64,000 bases of DNA from Allopseudospirillum japonicum (GCF_900108915.1 NZ_FNYH01000001.1:62001-126000), one strand, 5' to 3'. Counted from the stretch's first letter, positions 48,158-61,533 are shown. The notes: generated by a model not told the origin, from the letters alone. Numbers and translations are program-made.

Positions 48158-51100
48158 CTAAGCCTGTACTGATGATTCGGGCCAAGCTAGCTCAGTTAAT
48201 AGGTGATGTACCCATTGAATACGTGCTTGTTCCGTTTCCGCCTTCGTAAATACCCATTTTAAACGCTGATTCGCACCATCAAACCGATAAGTCTTGGGTT
48301 CGGCTTGCATCAAGCTTACCAAAGCTGGGGTATTAATTTGCGGATGCTCATTAAATTCAATAAAGCCTTGTGTTTCCCCAAGATCAAGACGTTTAGCACC
48401 TAAAGGCGCCAACCTCAATTTCAAGCGTGTTAAGCTAAATAAACGCTGCAGCGCCTCAGGTAATAAACCAAAGCGATCTATCATTTCTACCTGCAAGTCA
48501 ACGAGTGCTTGCTCTGTTTTCGCACTGGCAATGCGTTTGTACATCATCAAACGCGTATGCACATCAGCAAGATAGGTTTCCGGAATTAACGCCGGCAAAT
48601 GCAAGTTCACTTCAATCGAAGGACGCATCAGCACTTGCGTTTCTATATCTTGACGGCCTTCGCGTAGACTTTGAATCGCTTGCTCAAGCAAATCCGTATA
48701 TAAACTAAAACCTATCGCGGCCATTTGCCCACTTTGTTCCGCACCGAGTAACTCACCTGCACCACGAATTTCTAAATCATGGGTTGCCAATGTAAAGCCT
48801 GCGCCTAAATCCGTTGTGTTAGCAATGGCTTGCAAACGCTGCTCCGCCTCACGCGTTAGTTTCTTACCGGCCGGTGTGAGTAAGTAAGCATAGGCTTGAT
48901 GGTGCGAACGCCCGACACGCCCACGCAACTGATGCAATTGGGCCAAGCCGAATTTATCCGCACGCTCAATAATGATGGTATTGGCATTAGGAACATCAAT
49001 CCCAGTTTCAATAATGGTGCTACAAACCAGCACGTTAAAATTCTGATGATAGAAAGCACTCATCACCCGCTCTAGCTGACGTTCCGGCATTTGTCCATGC
49101 GCAACCCCTATACTAAGTTCAGGCAGCAATTCCGTTAGGTCTTGTGCACAATTTTCAATCGTTTTGACTTCATTATGCAGATAATAGACTTGGCCACCGC
49201 GTAACACTTCCCGCAAAATGGCCTCTTTAATTAAGGCAGGATCACGCGGGCGCACAAAGGTCTTCACAGACAAACGCCGCGCCGGTGGGGTGGCAATAAT
49301 GGACATATCCCTAAGGCCAGACATGGCTAAATTCAGGGTGCGAGGAATCGGGGTGGCTGTCATCGTCAGAATATCAACTTGAGCACGTAGGGCTTTAAAG
49401 CGTTCTTTTTGCTGTACGCCAAAACGATGTTCTTCGTCAATAATCACCAAACCTAAATTTTTAAAGTTCACATCAGGTTGTAATAATTTGTGTGTGCCAA
49501 TAATAATATCTAGCTGACCTTCTTCTAAGGCTTTAAGCTGTTGGTCTTGGCTTTTTTTACCACCAAAGCGTGAAATAACACCAATTTTTACTGGCCAGTC
49601 TGCAAAACGATCACAGAAATTATCATAATGTTGTTGCGCTAGTAGGGTAGTCGGCACCAAAACGGCAACCTGCATACCGCCTTGTACTGCTAAAAAAGCA
49701 GCACGCATCGCCACTTCTGTTTTTCCAAAACCTACATCCCCACAGATCACCCTATCCATAGGCTGGGGCGCACACATATCTTGAATGACAGCTGCAATTG
49801 CATTTTCTTGATCTGGCGTTTCCTCAAAAGGAAAACCAGCGGCAAAAGCCGTATATTCTTGATCTGGTGCTTGACAGGCAACACCTTGTCTTAGCGCACG
49901 CTGTGCATAAACATCCAATAACTCAGCAGCCGTATCACGAATTTTCTCAATCGCTTTGCGCTTCGCTTTCTCCCATTGATCTGAGCCCAATTTATGCAAG
50001 GGCGCTTCTGCAGCTGAGGCACCTGTATAGCGTGAGATCAAATCTAAATTTGCCACAGGCACATATACTTTCGCTTCATCTGCATATACAAGCGTTAAAA
50101 ATTCATGTGCCTGACCATCAATTTGTAAGGTTTGTAAGCCTTGGTAGCGTCCTATGCCATACTCGTTATGTACCACAGGAGCACCTAATGTCAGCTCCGA
50201 CAAACTGCGAATTGCAATTTCAAATTCTGAATCTTGATTTTTTTGCCCAGCACGCCGCCGACGTTGCAAAACAGGCTGTCCAAACAACTGATTTTCAGTA
50301 ATTAAAATTAGCCCAGGGTCATCCAACCACAAACCTTGATCTAAAGGAGCCAAAGTGATTAAGAAATTTTCTTGGCTTGCTAATGCCTGTGCCCAATCTT
50401 CCACTGGATGCGGATACATCTGATGTTGTGCCAATAAATCCAGTAGCGCCTGACGACGCCCCGCAGATTCAGCGGCTAAAATTACCTTGTATTTAGGGTG
50501 CTTTTGCCGTATCTGAATGAGCTTAGCTAAAGGCTGAGCTGCTTTTGGTTGCACACTGACATCTGCAGCTATTTGGGTTGCCAAATCATGGGCATGGCTT
50601 GGTTTAACTTGGTTTACCAGCCTAGGGGGTGCAATCCAAACTTGTGCATAGGTTTTCACTGCTTGACGGACTTGCTCAAAACGCAAGTACAAATGTTGAG
50701 GCGGTAAACAAGGGCGCTGCGTATCGTGACGTAAACTTTGATAACGGCGCTGTACTTCTGCCCAAAACTCTTGAATCGCTGTGTTGATATCGCCGATTTC
50801 CACCATCAAGGTATTTGCAGGTAAATAATCAAATAAGCTAGCCGTTTGTTTAAAAAATAAAGGTAAGTAGTATTCCACTCCAGAAGCGGCATGTCCTTGC
50901 ATCACTTCTTTGTACAAAGGACAGGCATGCACATCGACTTCAAATTCAGTCTGGAATGCTTCCCTAAAGTGTGCCAAAGCTTGTGTATGTAAGGGAATTT
51001 CTCGTGCAGGTAATAAAGAAAGTTGCTGTAATTGATCTTGTGTACGTTGTGTATCCACATCAAAAGTACGCAGGCTTTCAATTTGTGTATCAAAACACTC

Positions 51101-51679
51101 GATACGTACCCCAGTCACCTGCCCCATGGGAAAAATATCAAGTAGGCTGCCACGCAATGCAAACTCACCATGTTCATACACAGTGTCTACCCGTCGATAC
51201 CCCAAACTGACCAAAGTCTGTGTTAGCTGCGTGAAATCTAAGGTTTGCCCAGCAGAGATTGTTAACGTGGACGCCATAACATGTTCGGGCGGGGCGAGTT
51301 TTTGTACCAAAGTAGAAGCAGGTACCACCAAAATGCCTTGAGCAAGGCTTGGTAAACTAGCCAAGGTATACAAGCGCTCTGAGATAATATCTGCATGAGG
51401 CGAGAAAGTATCATAAGGCAAGGTTTCCCAATCTGGTAAGCTGATCACAGGCCAGTTTTGCGGCGCAAAAAATTTAAGTCCAGCAACCAAGTGCTGACAT
51501 TGACTCATATCCTGAGTTACCACCAGCAAAGGACCGCTCGCTTTTTGACTCGCCTGTACCAATGCAAGGGCGTCACTTACCCCATGGACTTGCTGCCATA
51601 CCCATTTTTGTCCAGCTGTCGTCGGTAAGGGAGGATCAAACACAGGCGCACGTTGCATATTTAAAGGGGCAATAGACAT
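48158..51679 (-). CDS. mfd: Transcription-repair coupling factor Mfd
   Basis: A 1173-residue DNA translocase that removes RNA polymerase stalled at DNA damage and recruits UvrA. It has the UvrB-like N-terminal region, a CarD-type RNA-polymerase-interaction domain (about 490-560, GAPVVHNEYGIGRYQG), then RecG-like helicase motifs: GDVGFGKTEVAMRAAF, IIDEEHRFGVQQKE, TMTATPIPRTLNLA, and IIETGIDVPNANTII with QLRGRVGRSH. The C-terminal TRCF domain follows. The length is slightly above that of E. coli Mfd. AAAAGGTG precedes the ATG. Confidence 0.97.
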   Translation of the reverse strand: MSIAPLNMQRAPVFDPPLPTTAGQKWVWQQVHGVSDALALVQASQKASGPLLVVTQDMSQCQHLVAGLKFFAPQNWPVISLPDWETLPYDTFSPHADIISERLYTLASLPSLAQGILVVPASTLVQKLAPPEHVMASTLTISAGQTLDFTQLTQTLVSLGYRRVDTVYEHGEFALRGSLLDIFPMGQVTGVRIECFDTQIESLRTFDVDTQRTQDQLQQLSLLPAREIPLHTQALAHFREAFQTEFEVDVHACPLYKEVMQGHAASGVEYYLPLFFKQTASLFDYLPANTLMVEIGDINTAIQEFWAEVQRRYQSLRHDTQRPCLPPQHLYLRFEQVRQAVKTYAQVWIAPPRLVNQVKPSHAHDLATQIAADVSVQPKAAQPLAKLIQIRQKHPKYKVILAAESAGRRQALLDLLAQHQMYPHPVEDWAQALASQENFLITLAPLDQGLWLDDPGLILITENQLFGQPVLQRRRRAGQKNQDSEFEIAIRSLSELTLGAPVVHNEYGIGRYQGLQTLQIDGQAHEFLTLVYADEAKVYVPVANLDLISRYTGASAAEAPLHKLGSDQWEKAKRKAIEKIRDTAAELLDVYAQRALRQGVACQAPDQEYTAFAAGFPFEETPDQENAIAAVIQDMCAPQPMDRVICGDVGFGKTEVAMRAAFLAVQGGMQVAVLVPTTLLAQQHYDNFCDRFADWPVKIGVISRFGGKKSQDQQLKALEEGQLDIIIGTHKLLQPDVNFKNLGLVIIDEEHRFGVQQKERFKALRAQVDILTMTATPIPRTLNLAMSGLRDMSIIATPPARRLSVKTFVRPRDPALIKEAILREVLRGGQVYYLHNEVKTIENCAQDLTELLPELSIGVAHGQMPERQLERVMSAFYHQNFNVLVCSTIIETGIDVPNANTIIIERADKFGLAQLHQLRGRVGRSHHQAYAYLLTPAGKKLTREAEQRLQAIANTTDLGAGFTLATHDLEIRGAGELLGAEQSGQMAAIGFSLYTDLLEQAIQSLREGRQDIETQVLMRPSIEVNLHLPALIPETYLADVHTRLMMYKRIASAKTEQALVDLQVEMIDRFGLLPEALQRLFSLTRLKLRLAPLGAKRLDLGETQGFIEFNEHPQINTPALVSLMQAEPKTYRFDGANQRLKWVFTKAETEQARIQWVHHLLTELAWPESSVQA

Positions 51680-51849
51680 AGAAATTCACCTTTTGGGTCC
51701 ATATAGCTTGGTGGCTATCATACCTTGCTGTGGCTAAGAAGCACAAAAAGCGACAAAACGCGCATCTGTCATTAATAGCGGGTATAATCCTCCGACTCCA
51801 TCCTTACCTGATTTCGCCGATGCCCTCTATGCTATGGAGAGAAGATGTG

Positions 51850-53364
51850 ATGCAACCCCATACTGTATTAAGCGAGCTCGCACTCAATGTTCTTGGCTTT
51901 ACCCAGCTCGTTTTTTTTACTGGGCTCATTGTTGCCGCCGTTGTGTTGGTGGTGATGTATTGGGTCGATAAAAACCAAACTAAACATGCAATTCGGCGTA
52001 ATTTTCCGCTGTTAGGGCGTTTTCGTTATTTCTTCGAATATCTAGGCGAATTTTTCCGCCAGTATTTTTTTGCTATGGACCGTGAAGAAATGCCTTTTAA
52101 CCGCGCCCAACGTAGTTGGATTTACCGCGCAGCTAAAAATTTGGATAACACGGTGGCATTTGGCTCTACGCGAGATTTGCGGGTGCCTGGCACTATTTTA
52201 TTTTTAAACTCAGCTTATCCTATCCTAGAACAGGAAGCCCAAGTCTCTCCAGCACGACAAATCGGCCCCTATACTCGTCATCCTTATGATGCGCCTTCGA
52301 TTTTCAATATTTCCGGCATGAGTTATGGCGCTTTATCTAAGCCTGCAGTACAAGCTTTATCGCGCGGTGCGGCTTTGGCAGGTTGCTGGATGAACACGGG
52401 CGAGGGTGGTTTATCCCCATATCACCTTGAAGGTGGCTGTGATATTGTATTTCAAATCGGTACAGCAAAATATGGCGTACGCAATCACGAAGGCCATTTA
52501 GATGCAGAGAAGTTGACTGCCATGGCGGCACACCCACAAGTTAAGATGTTTGAACTCAAGCTGTCACAAGGCGCCAAGCCTGGTAAAGGTGGTATGTTAC
52601 CCGGTTCTAAAGTGTCTGAAGAAATCGCCTTGATTCGTGCCATTCCTGTTGGAGAAGATTCTTTTAGTCCAAACCGACATCCAGATATTCAAACCAGCGC
52701 CGATTTGCTAGACCGTATTGCTTTTATAAGAGAAGTTACAGGCAAACCCTGTGGTATTAAGTTTGTTATGGGTGATCACCAATGGTTAGAAGATCTTTTT
52801 CATGAGATCACTACCCGCGGCCTAGAAAGCGCGCCAGATTTTATCACTCTAGATAGCGCAGATGGTGGTACAGGCGCCGCCCCTATGCCACTGATTGATG
52901 CGGTGGGGCTGACACTGAAAGAAAGTCTTCCCTTGCTAGTTGATATGCTAATCGCCCATGGTCTACGTGAGCGCATCCGCGTCATTGCTTCTGGCAAACT
53001 TGTGAATCCTACCCATGTTGCTTGGGCTTTAGCCATGGGCGCTGATTTTTGTGTCACAGCACGTGGCTTTATGTTTTCACTCGGTTGTATCCAAGCCTTT
53101 CAATGCAATAAAAACACGTGTCCGACAGGGATTACCACCCATGATCCAGAGTTACAGCAAGGGCTTGTTGCCTCAGATAAAGCTGAGCGTGTTGCCCAAT
53201 ATCACCGTCATTTGTTGCATGAAGTGGGGATGATCGCGCATTCTTGTGGTGTCGTCGAACCCAGAGGTCTCACTCGCAATCAAGTGCATCTGGTACAAGC
53301 AGATGGCCGTTCTGTCAATGCCGCCCACTTATATGCAAACCAGTACCAAGGCCCACAAGCTTAA
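51850..53364 (+). CDS. Membrane-anchored glutamate synthase-domain (FMN-binding) protein
   Basis: A 504-residue protein with one N-terminal membrane segment (about 18-38, FFTGLIVAAVVLVVMYW) and a C-terminal domain like the FMN/Fe-S part of the large glutamate synthase subunit. Recognisable blocks are FNISGMSYGALSKPAVQALS, NTGEGGLSPYH, KPGKGGMLPGSKVS, LDSADGGTGAAP and GCIQAFQCNKNTCPTGI, which carries Fe-S cysteines. The glutamine amidotransferase domain is absent, so it is not a complete GltB. Such stand-alone proteins are common; their substrate is not established. ATG 51850 follows GGAGAG by about 9 bases. TATAAT at 51783-51788 may be the promoter -10. Confidence 0.85.
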   Translation: MQPHTVLSELALNVLGFTQLVFFTGLIVAAVVLVVMYWVDKNQTKHAIRRNFPLLGRFRYFFEYLGEFFRQYFFAMDREEMPFNRAQRSWIYRAAKNLDNTVAFGSTRDLRVPGTILFLNSAYPILEQEAQVSPARQIGPYTRHPYDAPSIFNISGMSYGALSKPAVQALSRGAALAGCWMNTGEGGLSPYHLEGGCDIVFQIGTAKYGVRNHEGHLDAEKLTAMAAHPQVKMFELKLSQGAKPGKGGMLPGSKVSEEIALIRAIPVGEDSFSPNRHPDIQTSADLLDRIAFIREVTGKPCGIKFVMGDHQWLEDLFHEITTRGLESAPDFITLDSADGGTGAAPMPLIDAVGLTLKESLPLLVDMLIAHGLRERIRVIASGKLVNPTHVAWALAMGADFCVTARGFMFSLGCIQAFQCNKNTCPTGITTHDPELQQGLVASDKAERVAQYHRHLLHEVGMIAHSCGVVEPRGLTRNQVHLVQADGRSVNAAHLYANQYQGPQA

Positions 53365-53422
53365 TGCTATTAGCAAGTTATTTTTATCGTTTTAGTATAC
53401 AGATTAATATAGAGGTATCATC

Positions 53423-55267
53423 TTGAGTCAGACTACTTCATCAACACCTTCAAGCAGTCAAAAACCCGGTCGCCGTCATAAAAAGTATCGTCGGCGCCCT
53501 CGCCAAACTCAGGCGCACAAAGGGGCGACTCAAAATAATCAACACAATCCAAAGACTTGGCGCTTGGAAGAGTTTCAAGTTCCTGAAGTTGCAGGAAAAT
53601 TACGCTTTCATGATTTTGATCTGCCCTTATCTTTAATGCGTGCTATTTGTGAACAAGGCTTTACCTACTGCACCCCGATTCAAGCCCAGTCATTAAAGTA
53701 CACCTTGCACGGCTTGGACCTAATCGGTAAAGCACAAACTGGCACAGGTAAAACGGCGGCTTTTCTCATTAGCATCCTCGCTTATTTTTTGGAAGAAGAA
53801 GCGCCAGACGGACAGAAAAACGCTGCACCTCGCGCCCTGATTATTGCACCTACCCGCGAACTCGTACTGCAAATTGCTAAGGATGCGATGGCGCTTGCCC
53901 GTTATACCCAGCTCAATGTTGTCCCTATTGTTGGTGGCATGGACTACCAAAAGCAAAGACAACAACTTGGACGTGGCAAAGTCGATATTTTGGTTGCCAC
54001 TCCAGGTCGATTATTAGACTTCCACAATAAGCGGGATCTCGATTTGCGTGAGGTGGAAGTTCTGGTCCTCGACGAAGCAGACCGCATGCTAGATATGGGA
54101 TTTATCCCAGACGTTAAACGTATTATTCGCGCAACACCACGTAAAGAAGATCGGCAAACGTTACTTTACTCAGCCACTTTTACCCAAGATATTTTAAATC
54201 TTTCTGAACAGTGGACTTGGCAGCCTAAGCGCGTTGAAATTGCCACTGAATTAAAAACTAGTGCAAATATTGAGCAACATGCTTTTCTTGTCAGTGACCA
54301 TGAGAAGCTGAAACTGCTCGTCAATATTATTAAAGGCTGGGATTTGCACAAGGTCATGGTGTTTACCAATCGTCGTGACATTACTCGCCAAGTCTTTGAA
54401 CAACTGAAAGCTGCCGGCGTTAATGCAGCCATGCTTTCAGGAGAAGTTGAGCAGAAAAAGCGTGTCGCAACTTTAGAGCGTTTTCGTGATGGCGATATTG
54501 ATATTCTAGTGGCGACAGATGTTGCAGGACGTGGCTTACATATTGACGATATTAGCCATGTGGTAAATTACACACTACCCGAAGATCCAGAAGACTATGT
54601 CCATCGTATCGGACGCACTGGACGTGCAAGCTCTTTAGGTACATCTATTAGTTTTGTTGGTGAGGAAGATGCTTTTTGTCTACCTGCGATTGAAGCTTAT
54701 ATTGGTGCTCGTTTACCTTGTGTTTATCCACCTGAAGACGTATTAGAACGTCCGCCACAAACCAACACAGAAGAAACATCATTTGTAAACACTTTGTGTG
54801 CCGCGGCTGTTATCGCTGAAACGGCTGAAACGGCTGAAACGGCTGAAACGGCTGAAACGGCTGAAACGGCTGAAACGGCTGAAACGGCTGAAACGGCTGA
54901 AACGGCTGAAACGGCTGAAACGGCTGAAACGGCTGAAACGGCTGAACAAGCAGTAGAAACCTTAATAGATACAACTGCAAGTTTTAAAGCCGAAGCCGAA
55001 GCCGAAGCCGAAGCCGAAGCCGAAGCCGAAGCCGAAGCCGAAGCCGAAGCCGAAGCCGAAGCCGAAAAATTGCCACACGTTTATGCTGATAGCAAGACAG
55101 TAGAAACAGAAACAGAAACAGAAACAGAAACAGAAACAGAAACAGAAACAGAAACAGAAACAGAAACAGAAACAGAAACAGAAACAGAAACAGAAACAGA
55201 AACAGAAACAGAAACAGAAACAGAAAATTCAATGAATTCTACAGTGTCAGCGCAAGCAAAAATTTAA
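53423..55267 (+). CDS. rhlB: RhlB-type DEAD-box RNA helicase with long repetitive acidic tail
   Basis: A 614-residue helicase starting at TTG (53423) with GAGG 8 bases upstream; the next methionine is inside the core. A basic N terminus (RRHKKYRRRPRQ) precedes the core (about 60-440) with motifs AQTGTGKTAAF, PTRELVLQ, TPGRL, DEADRMLDMG, SAT, DVAGRGLH and HRIGRTGR. RhlB partners RNase E in mRNA decay. From residue 465 the tail consists of (AET)14, (AE)13 and (ET)20 blocks encoded by near-perfect DNA repeats, strongly acidic and prone to length change without frameshift. Assignment to RhlB rather than another DEAD helicase is from overall resemblance. Confidence 0.9.
   Translation: MSQTTSSTPSSSQKPGRRHKKYRRRPRQTQAHKGATQNNQHNPKTWRLEEFQVPEVAGKLRFHDFDLPLSLMRAICEQGFTYCTPIQAQSLKYTLHGLDLIGKAQTGTGKTAAFLISILAYFLEEEAPDGQKNAAPRALIIAPTRELVLQIAKDAMALARYTQLNVVPIVGGMDYQKQRQQLGRGKVDILVATPGRLLDFHNKRDLDLREVEVLVLDEADRMLDMGFIPDVKRIIRATPRKEDRQTLLYSATFTQDILNLSEQWTWQPKRVEIATELKTSANIEQHAFLVSDHEKLKLLVNIIKGWDLHKVMVFTNRRDITRQVFEQLKAAGVNAAMLSGEVEQKKRVATLERFRDGDIDILVATDVAGRGLHIDDISHVVNYTLPEDPEDYVHRIGRTGRASSLGTSISFVGEEDAFCLPAIEAYIGARLPCVYPPEDVLERPPQTNTEETSFVNTLCAAAVIAETAETAETAETAETAETAETAETAETAETAETAETAETAETAEQAVETLIDTTASFKAEAEAEAEAEAEAEAEAEAEAEAEAEKLPHVYADSKTVETETETETETETETETETETETETETETETETETETETETENSMNSTVSAQAKI
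54815..54946 (+). repeat. Tandem 9-bp repeat, 14 copies (GCTGAAACG)
   Basis: Fourteen identical copies of GCTGAAACG at 54815-54940, then a partial GCTGAA. In frame it encodes Ala-Glu-Thr, helicase residues 465-506. All copies are identical at the DNA level, which implies recent slippage or recombination. Confidence 0.97.
54989..55066 (+). repeat. Tandem 6-bp repeat, 13 copies (GCCGAA)
   Basis: Thirteen perfect copies encoding Ala-Glu, helicase residues 523-548. Ala is coded GCC here but GCT in the preceding 9-bp array, so the two arrays arose independently. Confidence 0.97.
55103..55225 (+). repeat. Tandem 6-bp repeat, 20 copies (GAAACA)
   Basis: Twenty perfect copies of GAAACA (55103-55222) plus GAA, encoding Glu-Thr, helicase residues 561-600. 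Thr is coded ACA here but ACG in the 9-bp array. Confidence 0.97.
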
Positions 55268-55283
55268 GGAAGGCTAACTCAAG

Positions 55284-55313
55284 GCGCCATCTTACTTAGG
55301 TGGCGTTCATTTT
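55284..55313 (+). terminator. Possible weak terminator of the helicase gene
   Basis: An 8-bp stem with one G-U pair (arms 55285-55292 and 55298-55305, 5-nt loop) followed by TTCATTTTA. The T-run is interrupted, so termination would be partial and dinG could receive read-through. Confidence 0.45.
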
Positions 55314-55342
55314 ATTGATAAAGATATACACAATAAATTCTT

Positions 55343-57454
55343 ATGCTAACCCATGAATTAAAACAAAATATCCAATCACATTATCGTCAATATTTACAAA
55401 AAAAGCAGCTTAAGCCACGTTTTGGGCAAAAGCAGATGATTGCAAGTATTGCACGTACTCTAGGAAATATTCAGGTTGATCAACACGGCATCCGCCAAAA
55501 TCATCAACATATTAGTATTCTTGAAGCAGGTACAGGCACAGGCAAAACACTTGCTTATTTATTAGCAGCTTTACCTTTAGCAAAAGTTGCTAATAAACGC
55601 CTTATTATTTCCACGGCAACGGTTAGCTTACAAGAGCAGCTTTTATATAAAGACTTACCAGATATCCTCAAACATACTGATTTAAAATTTCATTTCGTAT
55701 TAGCAAAGGGGCGCTCTCGTTATTTGTGCCCAAAGCATTTAAAAACCTATCAAGATGAGCATGCGCAGCAGGACTTGTTAAGCAAGGGCGTATCCACAAA
55801 AAATCATCTATACCTAGCCGATCAGTTAATGGCGGACTTTAAAGAACATCGATGGAATGGTGAGAAAGATACTTGGCCAGAGCCTTTGCCCTTCGGTTTT
55901 TGGAATAAAATTACCAGCAATCAGCACACTTGTATTAAACGGCACTGCGCTTATATAAAAGAATGCCCTTTTTACCAAGCAAGAGAAAAAATAGAAGAAG
56001 CTGATTTAATTATTGCAAATCACGATTTAGTACTTGCAGATTTATCTTTGGGTGGGGGTGTTATTTTGCCTTCACCAGAAAATAGCATTTATATTTTTGA
56101 TGAAGCACATCAACTCGCTGATAAAGCACTTGCGCATTTCACTTATGAGTTCCAAGCAAACAGCTTTTTAGAACATTTACAAGGTTTGCAGGAGATATTT
56201 AACAGTACATTAAAATCTATAAAAGATTTAGATATAGATTTTTCTGCTTTAACAACAGGAGCACAAAAAATACATGCAGAAATTACAGAGCATGTATTAC
56301 CTTTACTTGCAGAAAACTGCCATATTCCTAAAGAAGAAGCTTATACCTATCGCTTTGCTGACAGTCAAGTACCCGAACAACTCAGTGTTTACAGCTTAAA
56401 TCTTGCCCATCAACTTGATCATCTACTAAGCCAACTTAATAAAATAAAAGAAAAAATTCAAGAAATTATCAATCATGAGGGGGAAGCAAGCCAGCAGTTA
56501 CTCAACCTCAGCGCTCAAGTCAATATTAAGATAGAAACTTTTACTCAAGCCGCTGCCTTGTGGCGCATGTACGCTCACTCACAGAGTGATTTGAATTTAC
56601 CTCAAGCTTACTGGCTGCAAACTTTAAGTCATCATCAAGGTTGGGACACGCACCTATTCACTAGTCCTATACGAGCAGATCAACATTTAAAAATAAATTT
56701 ATGGCAAAGATGTTATGCAGCTATTTTAACATCAGCCACTTTAACTGCCTTAGATCCGCACACTAAGACTTTAAGTTTTCGTCGTTTACAGGAGGCTTGT
56801 GGGTTAGAAATTGATTATTTTTATCAAAGTTTGCCCAGCCCTTTTAATTATGCTGATTCTGGTGTATTGAAAATACCCTCTTTTGCTGTTGATCCTAGTC
56901 AGGATATAGAAAAGCATACTCAAGCTATCACTCATTACATTCAAGAGGTTTACCAAAAAGCTTGTGCAGAAGGTGTTTTGGTTTTATTTAGTTCGCGTAA
57001 ACAAATGCAACAAGTCGAAAAAAATCTAGCCGTTGAAATTGATACTTTATGGATACAAGACAGTTTAAGCCGACAAGTCTTATTAGAAAAACACAGATCT
57101 TGTATTGATCAAAATAAAACTAGCATCATCTTTGGGCTCGCAAGTTTTGCAGAGGGTATTGATTTGCCAGGCAAATATCTTACGCATGTGATTATCACAC
57201 GTTTACCTTTTAGCGTGCCTGATCACCCAATTGAAGCAACCTTGGCAGAATGGCTACAAGCGCAAGGCAAGAATCCTTTTCAGTACGTCAATTTACCTGA
57301 AGCTAGTATACGTTTAGTACAAGCATGTGGACGTTTAATTCGCACTGAAAAGGATCAGGGGATCGTCAGTATTTTAGACCGACGTTTACTAAGTAAAACT
57401 TACGGACGCGCCTTATTAGAAGCCTTACCCAAATTTAGACGTGAATTTTCCTGA
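55343..57454 (+). CDS. dinG: DinG-family ATP-dependent DNA helicase
   Basis: A 703-residue superfamily 2 (XPD-like) helicase. Walker A is EAGTGTGKTLAYL, the Walker B box is IFDEAHQLADKA, and late motifs include GLASFAEGIDLPG and VQACGRLIRTEKDQG. Four cysteines in YLCPKH and CIKRHCAYIKECPFY fit the Fe-S cluster of DinG, which unwinds DNA forks, R-loops and D-loops. The length is normal. No LexA box (CTGT-N8-ACAG) was found upstream, so SOS control is not evident. The ribosome binding site is weak. The end overlaps the convergent membrane-protein gene by 30 bases. Confidence 0.92.
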   Translation: MLTHELKQNIQSHYRQYLQKKQLKPRFGQKQMIASIARTLGNIQVDQHGIRQNHQHISILEAGTGTGKTLAYLLAALPLAKVANKRLIISTATVSLQEQLLYKDLPDILKHTDLKFHFVLAKGRSRYLCPKHLKTYQDEHAQQDLLSKGVSTKNHLYLADQLMADFKEHRWNGEKDTWPEPLPFGFWNKITSNQHTCIKRHCAYIKECPFYQAREKIEEADLIIANHDLVLADLSLGGGVILPSPENSIYIFDEAHQLADKALAHFTYEFQANSFLEHLQGLQEIFNSTLKSIKDLDIDFSALTTGAQKIHAEITEHVLPLLAENCHIPKEEAYTYRFADSQVPEQLSVYSLNLAHQLDHLLSQLNKIKEKIQEIINHEGEASQQLLNLSAQVNIKIETFTQAAALWRMYAHSQSDLNLPQAYWLQTLSHHQGWDTHLFTSPIRADQHLKINLWQRCYAAILTSATLTALDPHTKTLSFRRLQEACGLEIDYFYQSLPSPFNYADSGVLKIPSFAVDPSQDIEKHTQAITHYIQEVYQKACAEGVLVLFSSRKQMQQVEKNLAVEIDTLWIQDSLSRQVLLEKHRSCIDQNKTSIIFGLASFAEGIDLPGKYLTHVIITRLPFSVPDHPIEATLAEWLQAQGKNPFQYVNLPEASIRLVQACGRLIRTEKDQGIVSILDRRLLSKTYGRALLEALPKFRREFS

Positions 57455-57910
57455 TGCCATAGCACTTGGCGTGTTTCTCAGTTGTTGATAACCAAGAGGG
57501 TCTAAATGTACACGCCGGATAATAAATCTTTCATGAAAAACATAGCTTAACAAACCTAGAGGGAAAAAAATTACGCTCATTACCAGCAAGGGAAAACTAA
57601 TAAAATACAACCAAGATAACTGGCTTTTATAAAGCCAGCACAAAAGGTTGACTTTTGCTAACCAAATAAACAGATACAGGCTTGTTATACCAAGAAATAG
57701 AATCAACCAGTGGGGATGTTGCAACTCAAAACTTTGTGTTTGGTATATAGGCGAAATAATAAAACCTAGCCCTCCCATCCCTATTAAACTTAGAAAGCCA
57801 CTAAATCGATAATTTAAGTAGCTTATTTTAGGCCACTGACTAATGCTCCAGCTTAAAAAAGCTAAGCAAACTACAAAGATAAAAGTGAGTGTGCTTAATA
57901 TAGTAAACAT
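57425..57910 (-). CDS. Small membrane protein of unknown function
   Basis: A 161-residue protein with four hydrophobic segments (about 3-22, 36-56, 68-90 and 97-125) and a short basic C-terminal tail. I recognise no family. Its last 30 bases overlap the end of dinG tail to tail. Support is moderate: the composition is that of a real membrane protein, but no strong ribosome binding site is visible and neighbours give no hint. The next gene on its strand (fadA) is separated by a probable terminator. Confidence 0.55.
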   Translation of the reverse strand: MFTILSTLTFIFVVCLAFLSWSISQWPKISYLNYRFSGFLSLIGMGGLGFIISPIYQTQSFELQHPHWLILFLGITSLYLFIWLAKVNLLCWLYKSQLSWLYFISFPLLVMSVIFFPLGLLSYVFHERFIIRRVHLDPLGYQQLRNTPSAMASGKFTSKFG

Positions 57911-57999
57911 ATGCCTATCATCCTGAATGCTTATGCTCTTTAAGCTTAAAGGATGTTTGCAAGGCTGACTAGCAACAAAATATTATTTTTGTGAACCAA

Positions 58000-58037
58000 T
58001 ATAAACAACTCCCCTACAAGATAACAGGAGAGTCGTT
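58000..58037 (-). terminator. Probable fadBA terminator
   Basis: On the minus strand a 10-bp stem with two G-U pairs (arms 58027-58036 and 58005-58014, 12-nt loop) is followed by a short T-rich stretch. It lies 26 bases after the fadA stop. Confidence 0.5.
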
Positions 58038-58062
58038 AACTTTACTTAAATTCACCAATTCC

Positions 58063-61412
<3,350 letters not shown>

Positions 61413-61533
61413 GCCTTTGTCTCCGTCGTCATTTTTATTATATCGGCTCAAATTCATACAAGCGTTTGAACTATCTCAGATTCGCCAAATTATCCGGACT
61501 TGTCAAGTGAAAAGTCTGTATTTTCTATACGCA

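Noticed and set aside
54815-55225. Regular repeats that might suggest a CRISPR array
   Set aside because: Units are 9 and 6 bp without spacers and lie in frame in a coding sequence.
54984-55232. A minus-strand frame of Leu-Phe and Leu-Arg repeats
   Set aside because: It is the antisense reading of the simple repeats in the helicase tail.
55268-55342. SOS (LexA) box expected upstream of dinG
   Set aside because: No CTGT-N8-ACAG pattern is present in the gap.
61458-61533. Fatty-acid regulator (FadR or PsrA) site ahead of fadB
   Set aside because: Only a partial CAAGCGTTTG palindrome is present, too weak to call.
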